Shown piece by piece: positions 19,561 to 29,290 of a stretch of 64,000 nucleotides of DNA (position 1 is the first letter of the stretch; every line of letters begins with the position of its first letter). The notes beneath the pieces were generated by a model that was given only the letters and a program-made list of their open reading frames with translations, searched no databases and was not told the DNA's origin. Source of the stretch: Closterium sp. NIES-65 (lineage: Eukaryota; Streptophyta; Zygnematophyceae; Desmidiales; Closteriaceae); contig CANXME010002486.1 in NCBI GenBank assembly GCA_948144175.1, positions 3,162,001 through 3,226,000 on the forward strand, written 5' to 3'. Position numbers and translations under genes: made by a program.

Positions 19561-21170
19561 CGGTTGAGGGTCCCTACTCCTCTCAATGGAAGGCAGCCAT
19601 GGACGCAGAGATGGCTTCCTGGAAGTCCACAGGCACCTACGTCGATGAGTTTCCCCCACCTGGGGCAAACGTCGTCAGTGGCATGTGGATTTTCAGGGTG
19701 AAGCGGCTGCCGGGTTCTCCGCCTGTCTTCAAGGCGCGTTACGTGGCTCGAGGCTTCAATCAGCGACAGGGAGTTGACCACTTTCAGACCTTCTCTCCCA
19801 CCCCGAAGATGACCACTCTTCGGGTACTACTGCACGTCGCTGCTCATCGCGACTACGAGCTCCACTCTCTTCACTTCAGCACAGCCTTTCCACAAGGCAG
19901 CCTGCACGAGGAGATCTGGCTGCACTGCCCACCTGGCTTCACTGGGTCGTTTCCTCCTGGTACCCAGTGGAGCCTCCAGTGGCCAGTCTACGGTCTCCGG
20001 CACCCCGTGAGTGGCACGACACACTGAGGACTACACTGGCGGCTCTTGGGTTTGCTCCTTCAACTGCTGACCCTTCACTTTTTCTACGCACCGACACTTT
20101 GCTGCCGCCGTTCTACATCCTCGTGTACGTCGACGACTTGGTTTTTGCCACTGAGGCACTGACTCTAGTGAAGTCGGAGATGCCGAAGAGGCACACGTGC
20201 ACAGACCTGGGTGAGCTGCGCAGCTATCTTGGCTTGAAGATCACTCAGGACAGAGCACGCCGCACCATCACCCTTGCTCAGTCACACATGGTGCAGCAGG
20301 TCCTTCAGCGCTTCGACTTCCAGTACTACTCGCCACAGTCCACTCTTCTGCCTACCGGTCACTCGCTCTCAGCTCTGCCTTCGGATGAGTCCATAGAGCC
20401 GATTGGCCCGTATCCAGAGCTTGTGGGCTTCCTCATGTACCTGATGACCTGCGCTCGTCCTGACCTTGCTTACCCTCTTAGCATCCTGGCACGCTACGTT
20501 GCGTCCGGGAGACACCGACCAGGGCACTGGAAGGCAGCTAAGAGGGTGATGCGCTACTTGTGCAGTACGTCGGGCATGGGGCTTCGGCTTGGAGGACGGG
20601 GTCCAGTTGTTCTCTCTGGTCACGCAGACGCTTCTTGGGTTGACGACTTGGCTACGCAGCGGTCATCATAGGGTTACACCTTCAGCCTTGGCTCCGGTTC
20701 TGTTTCTTGGCGGTCTACCTGCTTGTCTTCTGTTCTCAGCTCCAGTTGTGAGGCTGAGATCTATGCAGGGGCCATGGCTGCACAGGAGCTACGCTGGCTC
20801 ACCTACCTGGTGACCGATCTGGGCGAGGTGCCTCGTTCTCCTCCAGTTCTGTACGTCAACAACAAGGCAATGCTTGCCTTGTGTTGCCAGCAGAGACTGG
20901 AGCACAGAACGAAGCACATCGCTCTTCGCTACTTCCTTGCTCCAGCAAGGTGTGTAACCAGTGAACACACCAGCGTGGTCAGCTTCGCCTTGCTTACGTG
21001 GCCTCTCAGGCCAACACTGCTGGTGTGTTCACCAAGGCAATTTCGCCTCGTGACCATCAGCGCTTCTGAACTGCACTTGGCCTTGTTCCTGTGTCTTCTC
21101 ACTTACTTACTTCTTGACCCTGCCTGTACTGTGATCTATACTATATACCTACATGCCTGCTCTTGTTAGG
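19561..21170 (+). pseudogene. B reverse transcriptase and RNase H, broken
   Basis: RT starts MDAEMASWKSTGTYVDEF. The first Asp block reads LHFSTAFPQG, so the catalytic Asp of LDFSTAF is His. The frame shifts at 20005. YVDDLVFAT is kept but three residues are missing after it. CAG to TAG at about 20669 stops the frame in RNase H. Further on, LYVNNKAM has Asn for the active-site Asp (codon 20858-20860). An inserted 14-mer (20961-20974) is the reverse complement of 21019-21032. The enzyme is dead several times over. Confidence 0.8.
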
Positions 21171-21343
21171 TAGTGATCACTGTACTGTTGCTTTGCATAT
21201 ATATCTCTACATGTGGACTGGCCTTGTGGCCCTTTGCTTGTGCTCAGATTGTGTGGTGACGTTGTGATCCACCCTGAGCTTGCTTTGCTTCTCTTGACTG
21301 GTCTTGTGACCTCTTGTTCTCCCCCACTTTGCCTATGGGGGTG
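21171..21343 (+). promoter_or_regulatory. B conserved 3' UTR and polypurine tract
   Basis: It holds the GGCC-TTGT-GGCC hairpin, the GTGGTGACGTTGTGATCCAC block and the GGTC-TTGT-GACC hairpin, and ends CTATGGGGGTG before the LTR. The same order and loops occur in A, D, E, F and G. Confidence 0.7.
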
Positions 21344-21474
21344 TGTCCAACTCGTATGCTATAGTTTGTGTAGGGTGTAGTGGGGTAGCTCATATGGGGT
21401 ACAACACTTTAGGGTTTCCTACTTGTACTCCTCATGCTGCTCAATGCAATCATTCTTCCTGCTAGATTCTAACA
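21344..21474 (+). repeat. B 3' LTR (131 bp)
   Basis: It begins TGTCCAACTCG and ends TCTAACA, followed by the CGGCA duplication. About five differences separate it from the reassembled 5' LTR. Confidence 0.93.
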
Positions 21475-21802
21475 CGGCACCAATGTTTTACCTCTGGTGC
21501 GACATGCATCGGCCCTGCTGCTACTACTAAGTTAAGAGCGTCAAACTACAAACAGGACCATCGTCCGTTCATGCAGCATCTTCGTCTACTAATGAACTGA
21601 TGAAGTAGAAACGGGAATGGTCAACAGATTTCCCGCGGCTCATAGTTTTTCAAACCTCCTTCGATTTCCCATCATTTAGATGCAGTTTCTATATGGTGTA
21701 TGCAGGACATGGCACAAACTACGGCGTTGCCGGTGAAGGTGCCGTTGACGTCCAAACTCATGCGTTCCGCACGCATTAACACTCCAGGAAGCACAAACGG
21801 TC

Positions 21803-22533
21803 CGTTTAGAGACAGGCCCTAGCAGCTCAGGCGGTAGACAAGCAGATGCGCATCACTGACTGCCCAAAGGCTGGAGACATCAAGCGTGAAAGAGCCATTG
21901 TGCTACTGGAGACCCTGCTTTTCACCTGCAAATGTGACGCACCTATTGAGATGTGGGTGCAACTCATTCGGCAACTAGCACACCGACTAACACCGGGCTT
22001 CCCAAAGAATGGCTTTAGTGTTTATTACATTAGGTGAGTCGTTGATCAACAGTCATTGCTACACTAAAAAACCTTATTACGATGAATGCCAACATCTGTA
22101 CCCATGCTAAACTATAGTACCTTCTTTCATTGAATGAAGATACGGGTTCTTTGAGCTCATCGCAAGCACCGCAATGAATCTTCGGGCTCGTCAGGATATC
22201 TGGTTGCAGTCTAGTCTCTTTATTGGTCTAACTTGAGACAAGAGTACGGATCGAGTGAATGGCAAACGCATGATCGTGTTTACCACGTGTCTTCGTGACT
22301 CTCGTGTAGTCACAGAGTTTATCGGGCAACTGACGGTGGAGAAATGCGATGGTGCATCATTGCTTTCCCTGTTGCTGACACACCTTGACACACTTCATAT
22401 CAATTTGTGCAGGGTGGCCAGGATTAGCACGGATGGCGCAGGTGAGATGATGGGTAGCACAAACGAGCTGGTGGCTCGGCTGCGTGTACGTTTCCCACAC
22501 CTCTTCTTTAGCCATTGCATTGCACACCGGTGA
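21803..22533 (+). pseudogene. hAT-like (DUF4371-type) transposase gene fragment with introns
   Basis: Exon one (open from about 21804 to 22035) encodes KRERAIVLLETLLFTCKCDAPIEMWVQLIRQLAHRLTPGF and is followed by GTGAGT, a splice donor. Exon two (about 22232-22530) encodes STDRVNGKRMIVFTTCLRDSRVV, then TEFIGQLTVEKCDGASLL and RISTDGAGEMMGSTNELVARL, ending FFSHCIAHR and followed by GTGAGT. The order STD, then DGA, then HCIAHR fits the RNase H-like core of hAT/ZMYM-type transposases (family knowledge). No ends or later exons were found; C or a deletion removed the rest. It could be a domesticated gene. Confidence 0.5.
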
Positions 22534-22726
22534 GTAATACTCATTGAGAAGGGTTAGAGGGGGCTGAAATTTCTGAAAATCTGAGTAGGAAGGTGATGAA
22601 AGAGGAAACATGATTGCTGAGGGGTAAGGAGCATTAGGCAAGGAAAATGAAGTTGCTGCTTGGTACGGGGAACGGCAGGCCAAAGTATGCAGCTAGACAG
22701 GAAGGTTTCCCATTCTGGTTTCATCT
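22534..22726. other. Spacer or intron remnant between hAT exon and element C
   Basis: It begins with the donor GTGAGTAATAC after the hAT exon and holds no recognisable coding motif. It ends abruptly at the broken end of C. Confidence 0.5.
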
Positions 22727-25479
22727 CAGGACGGCCGAGGCCGCGCGGCAGCTCCAGACGCAGCACGGACAGCACCAGCACCCTCAGCGATAGCACCAGC
22801 GCCACCCACACCTCCAGCGGCAGGACCAACAGCAGTAGGCTCAGCACCAACGCCCTCAGCAGCTCCAGCTCCAGGAGGACCCGCAGGTCCAGCAGCTCCG
22901 GGACCGGCAGCACCCGCACCCTCGACGGTCGAAGAAGCTCCAGCTCCAACTCCAGCAGCACCTCCAGACTCAGCAGCACGCCTCCAGCGGCGAGCGAACC
23001 ACTCGCGCAGCTCCTGTGGAGAGAGGGGCTCCCGGCGAGATGCAGCAGCAGGAGAAACCCCAGGCTCAGCAGCTCCAGACGCAGCACCCCCAGGCTCACC
23101 AGCTCCCGACCTAGCACCCCCAGACCCAGCACCTCCAGGCACAGCACCCCCCGGCTCAGCACCCCCAGGCTCCGCACCCTCCGCAGTAGCACCCGCAGGC
23201 CCAGTACCCCCAGCAGTAGCACCCCCAGGCTCAGCACCCCCGCGCACAGCACCCCCAGAGTCAGCACCCCCAGGCTCAGCACCCGCAGCAGCACCAGAGT
23301 CACCTGTAACCTCGACCGGGTCAACGGCGTCTACCTGGGACACACCTGAGGGGGCAGGAACCTGAGGGGGGAGGGGGTCTACCGGGGGGGGAACCGGCAC
23401 AAGGAAGTCCGGGGGAGGGGGGAGGGAAGGAGTGCGGTAGGGGAAGAGACGGTAGAAGGGGACTGACTCGTCGAACGTGACGTCCTGGGAGGACAGAACA
23501 CGACGAGAGGAGGGGTGGTAAAACTGCCACCCTGGGGCGTTAGTGGGGAAGCCAAGGAAGACACAGGGAGCAGCACGAGGGGACAGCTTGTCCGCAGACA
23601 AGTCGCGGACAAACGCCCGAGATCCCCAGACACGGAACACAGACGCATCGCCAACCTTCCCTGTCCACAGCAAGGCTGGGGACATCGCAGGCCGAGAGAC
23701 CCGGGGGTGAAGGTTGAGCTGATGCGCCGCGTACCTCACCGCAAACGGCCACAGAAAATGGGGGGCAGCCGCATGCATCATGGACGTACGAGCGACATCC
23801 ATGACCATGCCAATGCGGCGCTCAGCAATCCCATTTTGCTGTGGTGAGTCCGGAAGCGTGAAGGACTGGCGGATGCCTCGCGCACGACAGTAGGCACGCA
23901 GAAGGCCAGAGGAGAACTCTCCGCCTCTGTCCGAGTGCAGACGCAGAACAGGAAAGTCCGAGCCGAAGCTCTTCCTGAGCTGGAGACGAGCCTCGCGGAT
24001 CCAGTCGATCAGCACCTTAGTGACCGCACCCTTGCTGCGCAAGGGGAGGACTGTGGTGTAACGCGAGTAGTCGTCAACCACGAACAGGAAGTAGCGCTCG
24101 TAATCCTGCCCACGGACGGGGGCTGGGCCCCACACATCCATGTGAAGCGTCTGCAGGGGAGCCTCTGTCGGGGGGAAGTGGGAGGAGTGAGGAGTAGCCC
24201 GGAGGCGACCCTCGACACAGGGGACACAGGAAGGTCCTGGCCCGGAGGGGAGAGGAGGGAGAGACTGGGGAAGACCAGAGACAAGGACACGGGAAGCCAT
24301 GCTCCGAAGACGGGGCAAGGAGGGGTGGCCAAGACGGTGGTGCCACAGGAGAGTCTCGTGAGACAGGAGGCGACAAGCACAGGGGGCAGACTCAGGACCA
24401 GACCTGGACGCAGCAGCAAACACCTGACCCGACGCTGCTACCTGACCGGACGTGGGGACAGGAGGAGACTCAGTGGTCAGGGTGTAGAGGCTCGACCCCG
24501 GCCGACGCGAGAACGTGGCCAGGTGCCGGCCTGTGCGTGCGTCCGTGCAGTGGGTCACCCGCTGACTCGCAGGAGTGAACTGGTGAACCCCCGCATCCTG
24601 TAGGTCTGCACCACTCACCAAGTTCGTCGAGAACGAGGGGAGGTACAGGCCAGACAGGGTGCCCGAGGGGGCAGCCGGACACAGGAGGACAGTGGAGAAG
24701 TGAGCGAGGACAGGACCCCCAGAGGGGTCAGCTAGGGAGACTGCAACCGGCCGACCAAGCGGCGTGGGTGTGGTGCGGTCCCGAAAGAAGGAGCGAGAAG
24801 CCCCAGAGTCAAGTGTAAAGGTGAGGGAGGCCGAAGCCAACGCGGTACCTGAGAGCGCAGCCTCACCCGCACCTGAGGAAGCATACTCACGAGCACCTAG
24901 AGCAGCAGCCGCACTTGTACCTGGAGCAGGAGACTCACTAGCACCCAGAGCAGCAGCCTCACCAGTAGCTAGAGCAGCAGGTCCTATACTTGGGTCAGGC
25001 GGGACGCACAGGTGACCGGCACGGTCAGCACTAGTAGGCAATGCATACATGGCAGTGAGAATAGCATCATAGTCAAGAGCATATATATCTACCCTCTGCC
25101 TAAGCAACTCCACCCAATCGGGAAGCTCAGCCTCGTTGCCAAACACGGTACGCCAGGCGTCGCTCAGACGGGCGAAGCAGCGGGACGGTGTATGACTACG
25201 TGTCCCACAAGGCTGACCAGTCCGAGTACCAGTGCGAATCACGTAAGAGCAGCAAACAGCACTGAGAGACCCTCCACTCTGAGCGTACCACTCACGAAGC
25301 TGGCGAGGCGTGAGAGACACGCGAGAGGGTCGCGGGAGCTGCATCTGGCCGCCACCACGAGTAGAAGCAGCAGGAGTGGAAGTAGGAGTAGCGTCGCCAC
25401 CCCTACAGCCCCAACCAGCGTACCACTCACGCAGCTGCTGGGGTGTGAGGGACTCACGCAGGCGTTGCTGGGGCTGCAT
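22726..25479 (-). CDS. C truncated Gag-protease-integrase polyprotein, open frame of 917 codons
   Basis: The ATG at 25479 (MQPQQRL) starts an unbroken frame. Order: two SLTPQQLREWYA-type blocks; the finger CSYVIRTGTRTGQPCGTRSHTPSRC (C-X13-C-X4-H-X4-C); protease FTLDSGASRSFFRD; zinc region WHHRLGHPS with CVPCVEGR; integrase core HMDVWGP, HSDRGGEF, SPQQNGIAERR (D,D35E complete); tail SRRVLSSQDVTFDES; spacer with GGAEPGG and Gly/Ala repeats. It ends GAAARPRPS with a TGA at the truncation point. Capsid region and RT are absent, so it cannot copy itself, but it could encode an integrase if transcribed. Confidence 0.85.
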   Translation of the reverse strand: MQPQQRLRESLTPQQLREWYAGWGCRGGDATPTSTPAASTRGGGQMQLPRPSRVSLTPRQLREWYAQSGGSLSAVCCSYVIRTGTRTGQPCGTRSHTPSRCFARLSDAWRTVFGNEAELPDWVELLRQRVDIYALDYDAILTAMYALPTSADRAGHLCVPPDPSIGPAALATGEAAALGASESPAPGTSAAAALGAREYASSGAGEAALSGTALASASLTFTLDSGASRSFFRDRTTPTPLGRPVAVSLADPSGGPVLAHFSTVLLCPAAPSGTLSGLYLPSFSTNLVSGADLQDAGVHQFTPASQRVTHCTDARTGRHLATFSRRPGSSLYTLTTESPPVPTSGQVAASGQVFAAASRSGPESAPCACRLLSHETLLWHHRLGHPSLPRLRSMASRVLVSGLPQSLPPLPSGPGPSCVPCVEGRLRATPHSSHFPPTEAPLQTLHMDVWGPAPVRGQDYERYFLFVVDDYSRYTTVLPLRSKGAVTKVLIDWIREARLQLRKSFGSDFPVLRLHSDRGGEFSSGLLRAYCRARGIRQSFTLPDSPQQNGIAERRIGMVMDVARTSMMHAAAPHFLWPFAVRYAAHQLNLHPRVSRPAMSPALLWTGKVGDASVFRVWGSRAFVRDLSADKLSPRAAPCVFLGFPTNAPGWQFYHPSSRRVLSSQDVTFDESVPFYRLFPYRTPSLPPPPDFLVPVPPPVDPLPPQVPAPSGVSQVDAVDPVEVTGDSGAAAGAEPGGADSGGAVRGGAEPGGATAGGTGPAGATAEGAEPGGAEPGGAVPGGAGSGGARSGAGEPGGAASGAAEPGVSPAAASRREPLSPQELREWFARRWRRAAESGGAAGVGAGASSTVEGAGAAGPGAAGPAGPPGAGAAEGVGAEPTAVGPAAGGVGGAGAIAEGAGAVRAASGAAARPRPS

Positions 25480-26731
25480 CTGGCTCCGCAAGTAGAAGCA
25501 GGAGCAGGACTAGCAGCAGGAAGGCAGGCAGCCAGGCAAGCCAAAAGGCAGGCAGGCAGGCAAGCAGGCAACGCGCAGCGTGCTAGCAGGGCAAGAGCTC
25601 ACCAGTGGTGGGAAGAGTAGGCTCGGCGACTCAGTGGCTCGGCAGCTCGGCGGCTCGGCGGCTCGGGCGACTCGGGCGGCTCGGTGGCAAGGCGGCTCGG
25701 CAGCAACTGCAGCTCAGCAGCTCGGTGACTCGGCGGCTCGGCGGCAGGGCGGCTCGGCAGCAACAGCAGCTCAGCAGCTCAGCGACTCGGCGGCTTGGCG
25801 GCAGGGCGATGAAGGAGGAGGAGAAGCAGGGGAGGCCACGCACCTGCCACCCCTCTGCTGGCCTCTCCCGTCGCCTGTCGAGGCGACCTGAGGGGGCCGC
25901 TTGCGGCCCCCGAAGGAGCCGCGACGGGCGACGGGAAAAGGGGGGTTGGGTGGTGGGGGCCGGTAGGTGCAGCGGCGGGGCCAGCAGGTGCAGTTGCGGG
26001 GCCGGTAGAAGGTGACGGCAGGAGCCGTCAGGAGGGGACGGCGGGGCCGTCAGGAAGGGACGGCGGGGCCGTCACGAAGGGACGGCGGGGCCGTCAGGAG
26101 GCGACCGGGCCGCGACGGGGGCAGGCGACCGGGCCGCGACGGGGGCAGGCGACCGGGCCGCGACGGGGGCCGCGTAAGGGCCTGGGCGGGGCCGCGACAG
26201 AGCCGTCGACGGGGCCGCGTGAAAGCCGGGGCGGGGCCGCGTAGAAGCCGGGGCGGGGCCGCGCGAGAGCAGGCGGTGGGGCCGCGAAGGAGCCGGGGCG
26301 GGGCCGTGTAAGAGCAGGTGGCGGGGTCGCGTAAGGGCCTGGGCGGGGCCGCGACAAAGTCGTCGGCGGGGCCGCGTGAAAGCCGGGGCGGGGCCGCGTA
26401 GAAGCCGGGGCGGGGCCGCGCGAGAGCAGGCGGCGGGGCCGCGAAGGAGCCGGGGCGGGGCCGCGTGAGAGCAGGCGGCGGGGCCGCGTAAAGGCCGGGG
26501 CGGGGCTGCGACAGAGCCTGCTGCGGGGCCGCGTGAGAGCCGGCGACGGGGCCGCGTAAGGGCCGGCGGCGGGGCCCCGTCAGAGAGGGCGGCGGGGCCG
26601 CGTCAGTGAAAGCGGCGGGGCCGCAGGGAAAATGACGACCCGAGGGATCGCTAAAAAAAAATCGCGCCTCGGGGGGCGCTTCGGTGGGCCCAAAAAAAAA
26701 AACGGTCCGTAGAAGGACCCGCTCTATACCA
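25480..26731 (-). repeat. C leader: GC-rich repeats, 157-bp higher-order repeat, hairpins
   Basis: Near the primer site (minus strand from 26731) are GGTCC..GGACC (26704-26719), GGGCCC (26686-26691) and GCGCC..GGCGC (26664-26679). From 26000 to 26640 are GGGGCCGCG-centred units, including a direct repeat with a 157-bp period (26181-26337 and 26338-26494). From 25620 to 25830 are GGCTCGGCGGC units. The donor-like CTGGTGAGC is read on the minus strand near 25600-25607. A GGCA/GGCAGGCA run lies at 25520-25570. Confidence 0.75.
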
Positions 26732-26863
26732 TGTCAGAATCAGCGAACAGGAATGAATGAACTAGCAGTGAAATGAGTACAAGTAGGAAACCCTGGAATT
26801 GTGTACCCCCTATAGGCTAACCCACTGTAGCCTACACAAGCAGAACACATATAATGTTTGACA
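26732..26863 (-). repeat. C 5' LTR (132 bp)
   Basis: On the minus strand it starts TGTCAAACATTATATGTG and ends GATTCTGACA at the primer site. It is close to the F LTR apart from the last 15 bp. It contains the TAGGCTA / TAGCCTA inverted pair. Confidence 0.88.
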
Positions 26864-27330
26864 TGCAGTGCACACACTAAGTCAACGCTCAGCCACCTCC
26901 ATTCGAGGCTGGGGGATCTCAATAGCCCTGAACGATGTCAGAGGGCTAAGAGTAAGGAGGAGGAGGGCTAAGAGTAAGAGGAAGTTTGGGAGTTAATTCA
27001 GTAGTAGAATTTCTCCAACTATATCTTCTCTGCTCTACTCTGCTGGTCTGGTCTGGTCCTTGGTGGTGGTGGTGACTGAGTGGTGGTCTGGAGGTCTAGG
27101 CAATGGTTTTTTTTTTCTGACAAGTCAGAATTGATTTTTGCAAAAGCCCTGAAACTACATGAAGGCTTTGATTAATTTCCCTAACAAATCAGGGCATTTT
27201 TTTAAATTCTGGAAAGGTGCCGCGAGGCCTCAGGGTGCCCCAAATTCTAGTACGTGCTTTGTACGTAGCTGCCGACATATGAATAGTGTCAACAGACACA
27301 GTGATGGTGAGCCCCAGTGGCGTAGTGAGA
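26864..27330. other. Unassigned AT-rich spacer
   Basis: No domain was seen on either strand. It has a purine-rich patch (26945-26990), a CTGGTCTGGTCTGGTCC run (27045-27060), GTGGTGGTGG and T runs at 27108 and 27199. It lies between C and the broken 3' side of X. Confidence 0.5.
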
Positions 27331-28130
27331 GACCGTCACCTTTAACTTCTCCTTGATGCCGCGCTCAAAGTGGTCGAGCAGCTTGACGTCATCCCCGGTG
27401 TATAGTAGGTTGTCCACATAGGATGAACTTCCTGCAAGAATCGAGTGTGTACATGCCTTGGTCGTGCGACAGCTGCCAAGTCTGATTAGTACTGTGTGTA
27501 GGTACTGCTGCCACATGCATGGTGCCTTCTTGATGCCATACAACGACTTCTGGAGGAGGCACACAGCAGAGTCGTCTTCCTCGAACACGTGCGGCTGCTC
27601 GACGTATATAATGGCGTCGACAATCGTGTATAGGAAGGCATTCGAAACGTCGATTTGACGAATTGGGCGTTGCTTCACGGTGGCGATGCACTTTAAAAAT
27701 TCGCACGGTGGTGTGTCGTCCGACAGGTACAGACATTTGGTCGTTTTCAATGAACTGTGTTTATCGACCCATCAAGCCTTGTATTTGTCAATCAAGCCAT
27801 GGGCCTGAGTTTTTATGCCAAATCCCTATTTTTTGCTGAGAAACTTCCGACCCTTTGCTAATGATCATGGTACTAATTTCCAAGTACCGCGTCGCTTGAA
27901 TGTAGCTACTTCGGCGACCATGGCTGCTCTCCACTTTTCTGTGTCGGGTCCCTGTAGAGCCTGGCGAACTGTCCTGGGGTCGGTGAGGTGCTGGTTTCCA
28001 CGAACGGCGGCGGCGAATCCGAGTATACGTGACCCGGTAAGGTCTGAGCCAGCAGTGTTGGTCTGTTCAGCCACATCATTGTCAATGTGGTGCAGGGATG
28101 TTGCGAATGGTGTTGCAAGATGCATCCAGA
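27331..28130 (-). pseudogene. X reverse transcriptase, N-terminal half, broken
   Basis: The minus strand encodes DPRTVRQALQGPDTEKWRAAMVAEV and FKRRGTWKLVP, the start of copia RT. Then come IRQIDVSNAFLYTIVDAIIYVEQP, with the first catalytic Asp, and VCLLQKSLYGIKKAPCMWQQYL. The loop SYVDNLLYTGDD has Asn for the last Asp of YVDD (codon 27411-27409). A frameshift separates 27865 and 27750. Homology ends after KEKLKVT near 27340. Confidence 0.8.
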
Positions 28131-29290
28131 TTGTACACCAGCACTTTTGTAGTTAGGAGGTTGAGGTTGAGGCTGCAATTTTCGTTGAGGTTGAGGTTGT
28201 ACTTCTTCTGTTGGATCGGTGTTAGTCATGATGAATGTCGGTGTGCCGAGGTCTGCTGTAACGGGGATGAAGGGTGCCTTGCCACCGCTTTGATCTTCCG
28301 GGACTTCTTCTACCACATCAATTTCGTCCTGATCGCTTGCAAAGCTGTAATCCCCATGGAAGATGTTATCAGGTGCTTGCTGTGCAATGCGGCGCTGGCG
28401 AAAAAAGCGGCAGCGTAAGCCTTTCGTAGAAGATGCAGTCACGTGTAAGCATGACTTGGTGGGTGGCGAAGTCGAGGATGGTCCATGTATGGTACTCCTG
28501 TTCGGGTAGTGTGGGGCCGGTACTGTACCATGCACCCGAAGACTCTCAGCATTAGCGTGTCCAGATTTTCCCCCATCCGCTCCTTGAAAAATAAGTTGTT
28601 GTTGGGCAGGGCCTTCGAGGAGAGAATGTTGTGCAGTTGTACAGCACGGACCATTGCATAGGGCCAATAAACAGGTGGCACAGCTGACTGCTTCATTTTT
28701 TGTTGCGAGGATCTTGTTGGTTCTTTAAGCCAATCCTTGCTGCTCATGAGTGTAGGATAGCGAGATCATCCTCTTGATCCCTTTCTCGATGCAGAACTTT
28801 CGAAACCTCTCGCTGACGTACTTTGCTGCTCCATCCGTTTAGAAGGCCTTTAGATTCTTGCCCTGTGAATGTCTCTGTGTCATGTTCAGCCACATATAGA
28901 AGCGGTCGAAGGCGAGTTCGCTGCTAGAGATGTTGGCGGCCCAAATAAATGGCGTTGCTATGTAAGGTGACAAACCAGTAATCCCCTTTAAGTCCGCGAG
29001 CTGTGAGGCATAGGAAGTCATTGTCAAACCTTGTCCAGTGGCTCGAGTCGTTCTGCGCCAGGATTTTTCTTTAGAAAGGTTTGTGCGCTAGAGCCGCTTC
29101 CAGGCAGACGGTGCAGGTAAGCATATCCCTCCTTGGCTGGAAGGTATTTTCATCGGGCCATTGTAGCGCGTCTTCCGCAAACGCATTGGCGTGAATCGAA
29201 TTGTTAAGTGCTTTGACGGATGGGTGTCCCAGTCATTGATGTCAGATGTCTGCTTCGGCGCAGTATCCCCATGTGCGATTGTACAGTCAG
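28131..29290 (-). pseudogene. X integrase, broken
   Basis: Minus-strand pieces in shifting frames: a pre-integrase remnant near 29200-29050 with CTVCLEA; core fragments FDRFYMWLNMTQ; TDGAAKYVSERFRKFCIEKGIKR, where the second Asp is visible; and SLSYTHEQQGLA in place of the QQNG..E motif. The tail is PVYWPYAMVRAVQLHNILSSKALPNNNLFFKE with LMLRVFGCM. Several stops and frameshifts are present. Confidence 0.7.

Larger units (their letters stand above)
7122..21474 (+). mobile_element. Element B: copia LTR retrotransposon split by A
   Basis: B runs from TGTCAAACTCG (7122) to TCTAACA (21474) and is flanked by CGGCA at 7117-7121 and 21475-21479. Removing A and one TGTAG copy leaves 7,020 bp with 131-bp LTRs that differ at about 5 positions. 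Its primer site (14586) is the canonical TGGTATCAGAGC. It lacks the Gag capsid region that A, D, E, F and G have. Frameshifts and stops make it inactive. Confidence 0.93.
22727..26863 (-). mobile_element. Element C: copia element truncated before RT, with 5' LTR
   Basis: On the minus strand it has the LTR, primer site TGGTATAGAGC, leader, short Gag, protease, integrase and spacer. It stops at 22727 inside the ARPRPYFVPLL segment that precedes RT in F. No RT, RNase H or 3' LTR is present. From the protease on it closely resembles F, while its Gag resembles B. The flank after the LTR is TGCAG (26864-26868); no matching duplication can be seen because the other end is lost. Confidence 0.88.

Noticed and set aside
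22534-22726. Splice acceptor (TCATCTCAG) at the C breakpoint joining the hAT exon to C
   Set aside because: C is on the opposite strand there, so the joined reading would be antisense; the match to an acceptor is short.
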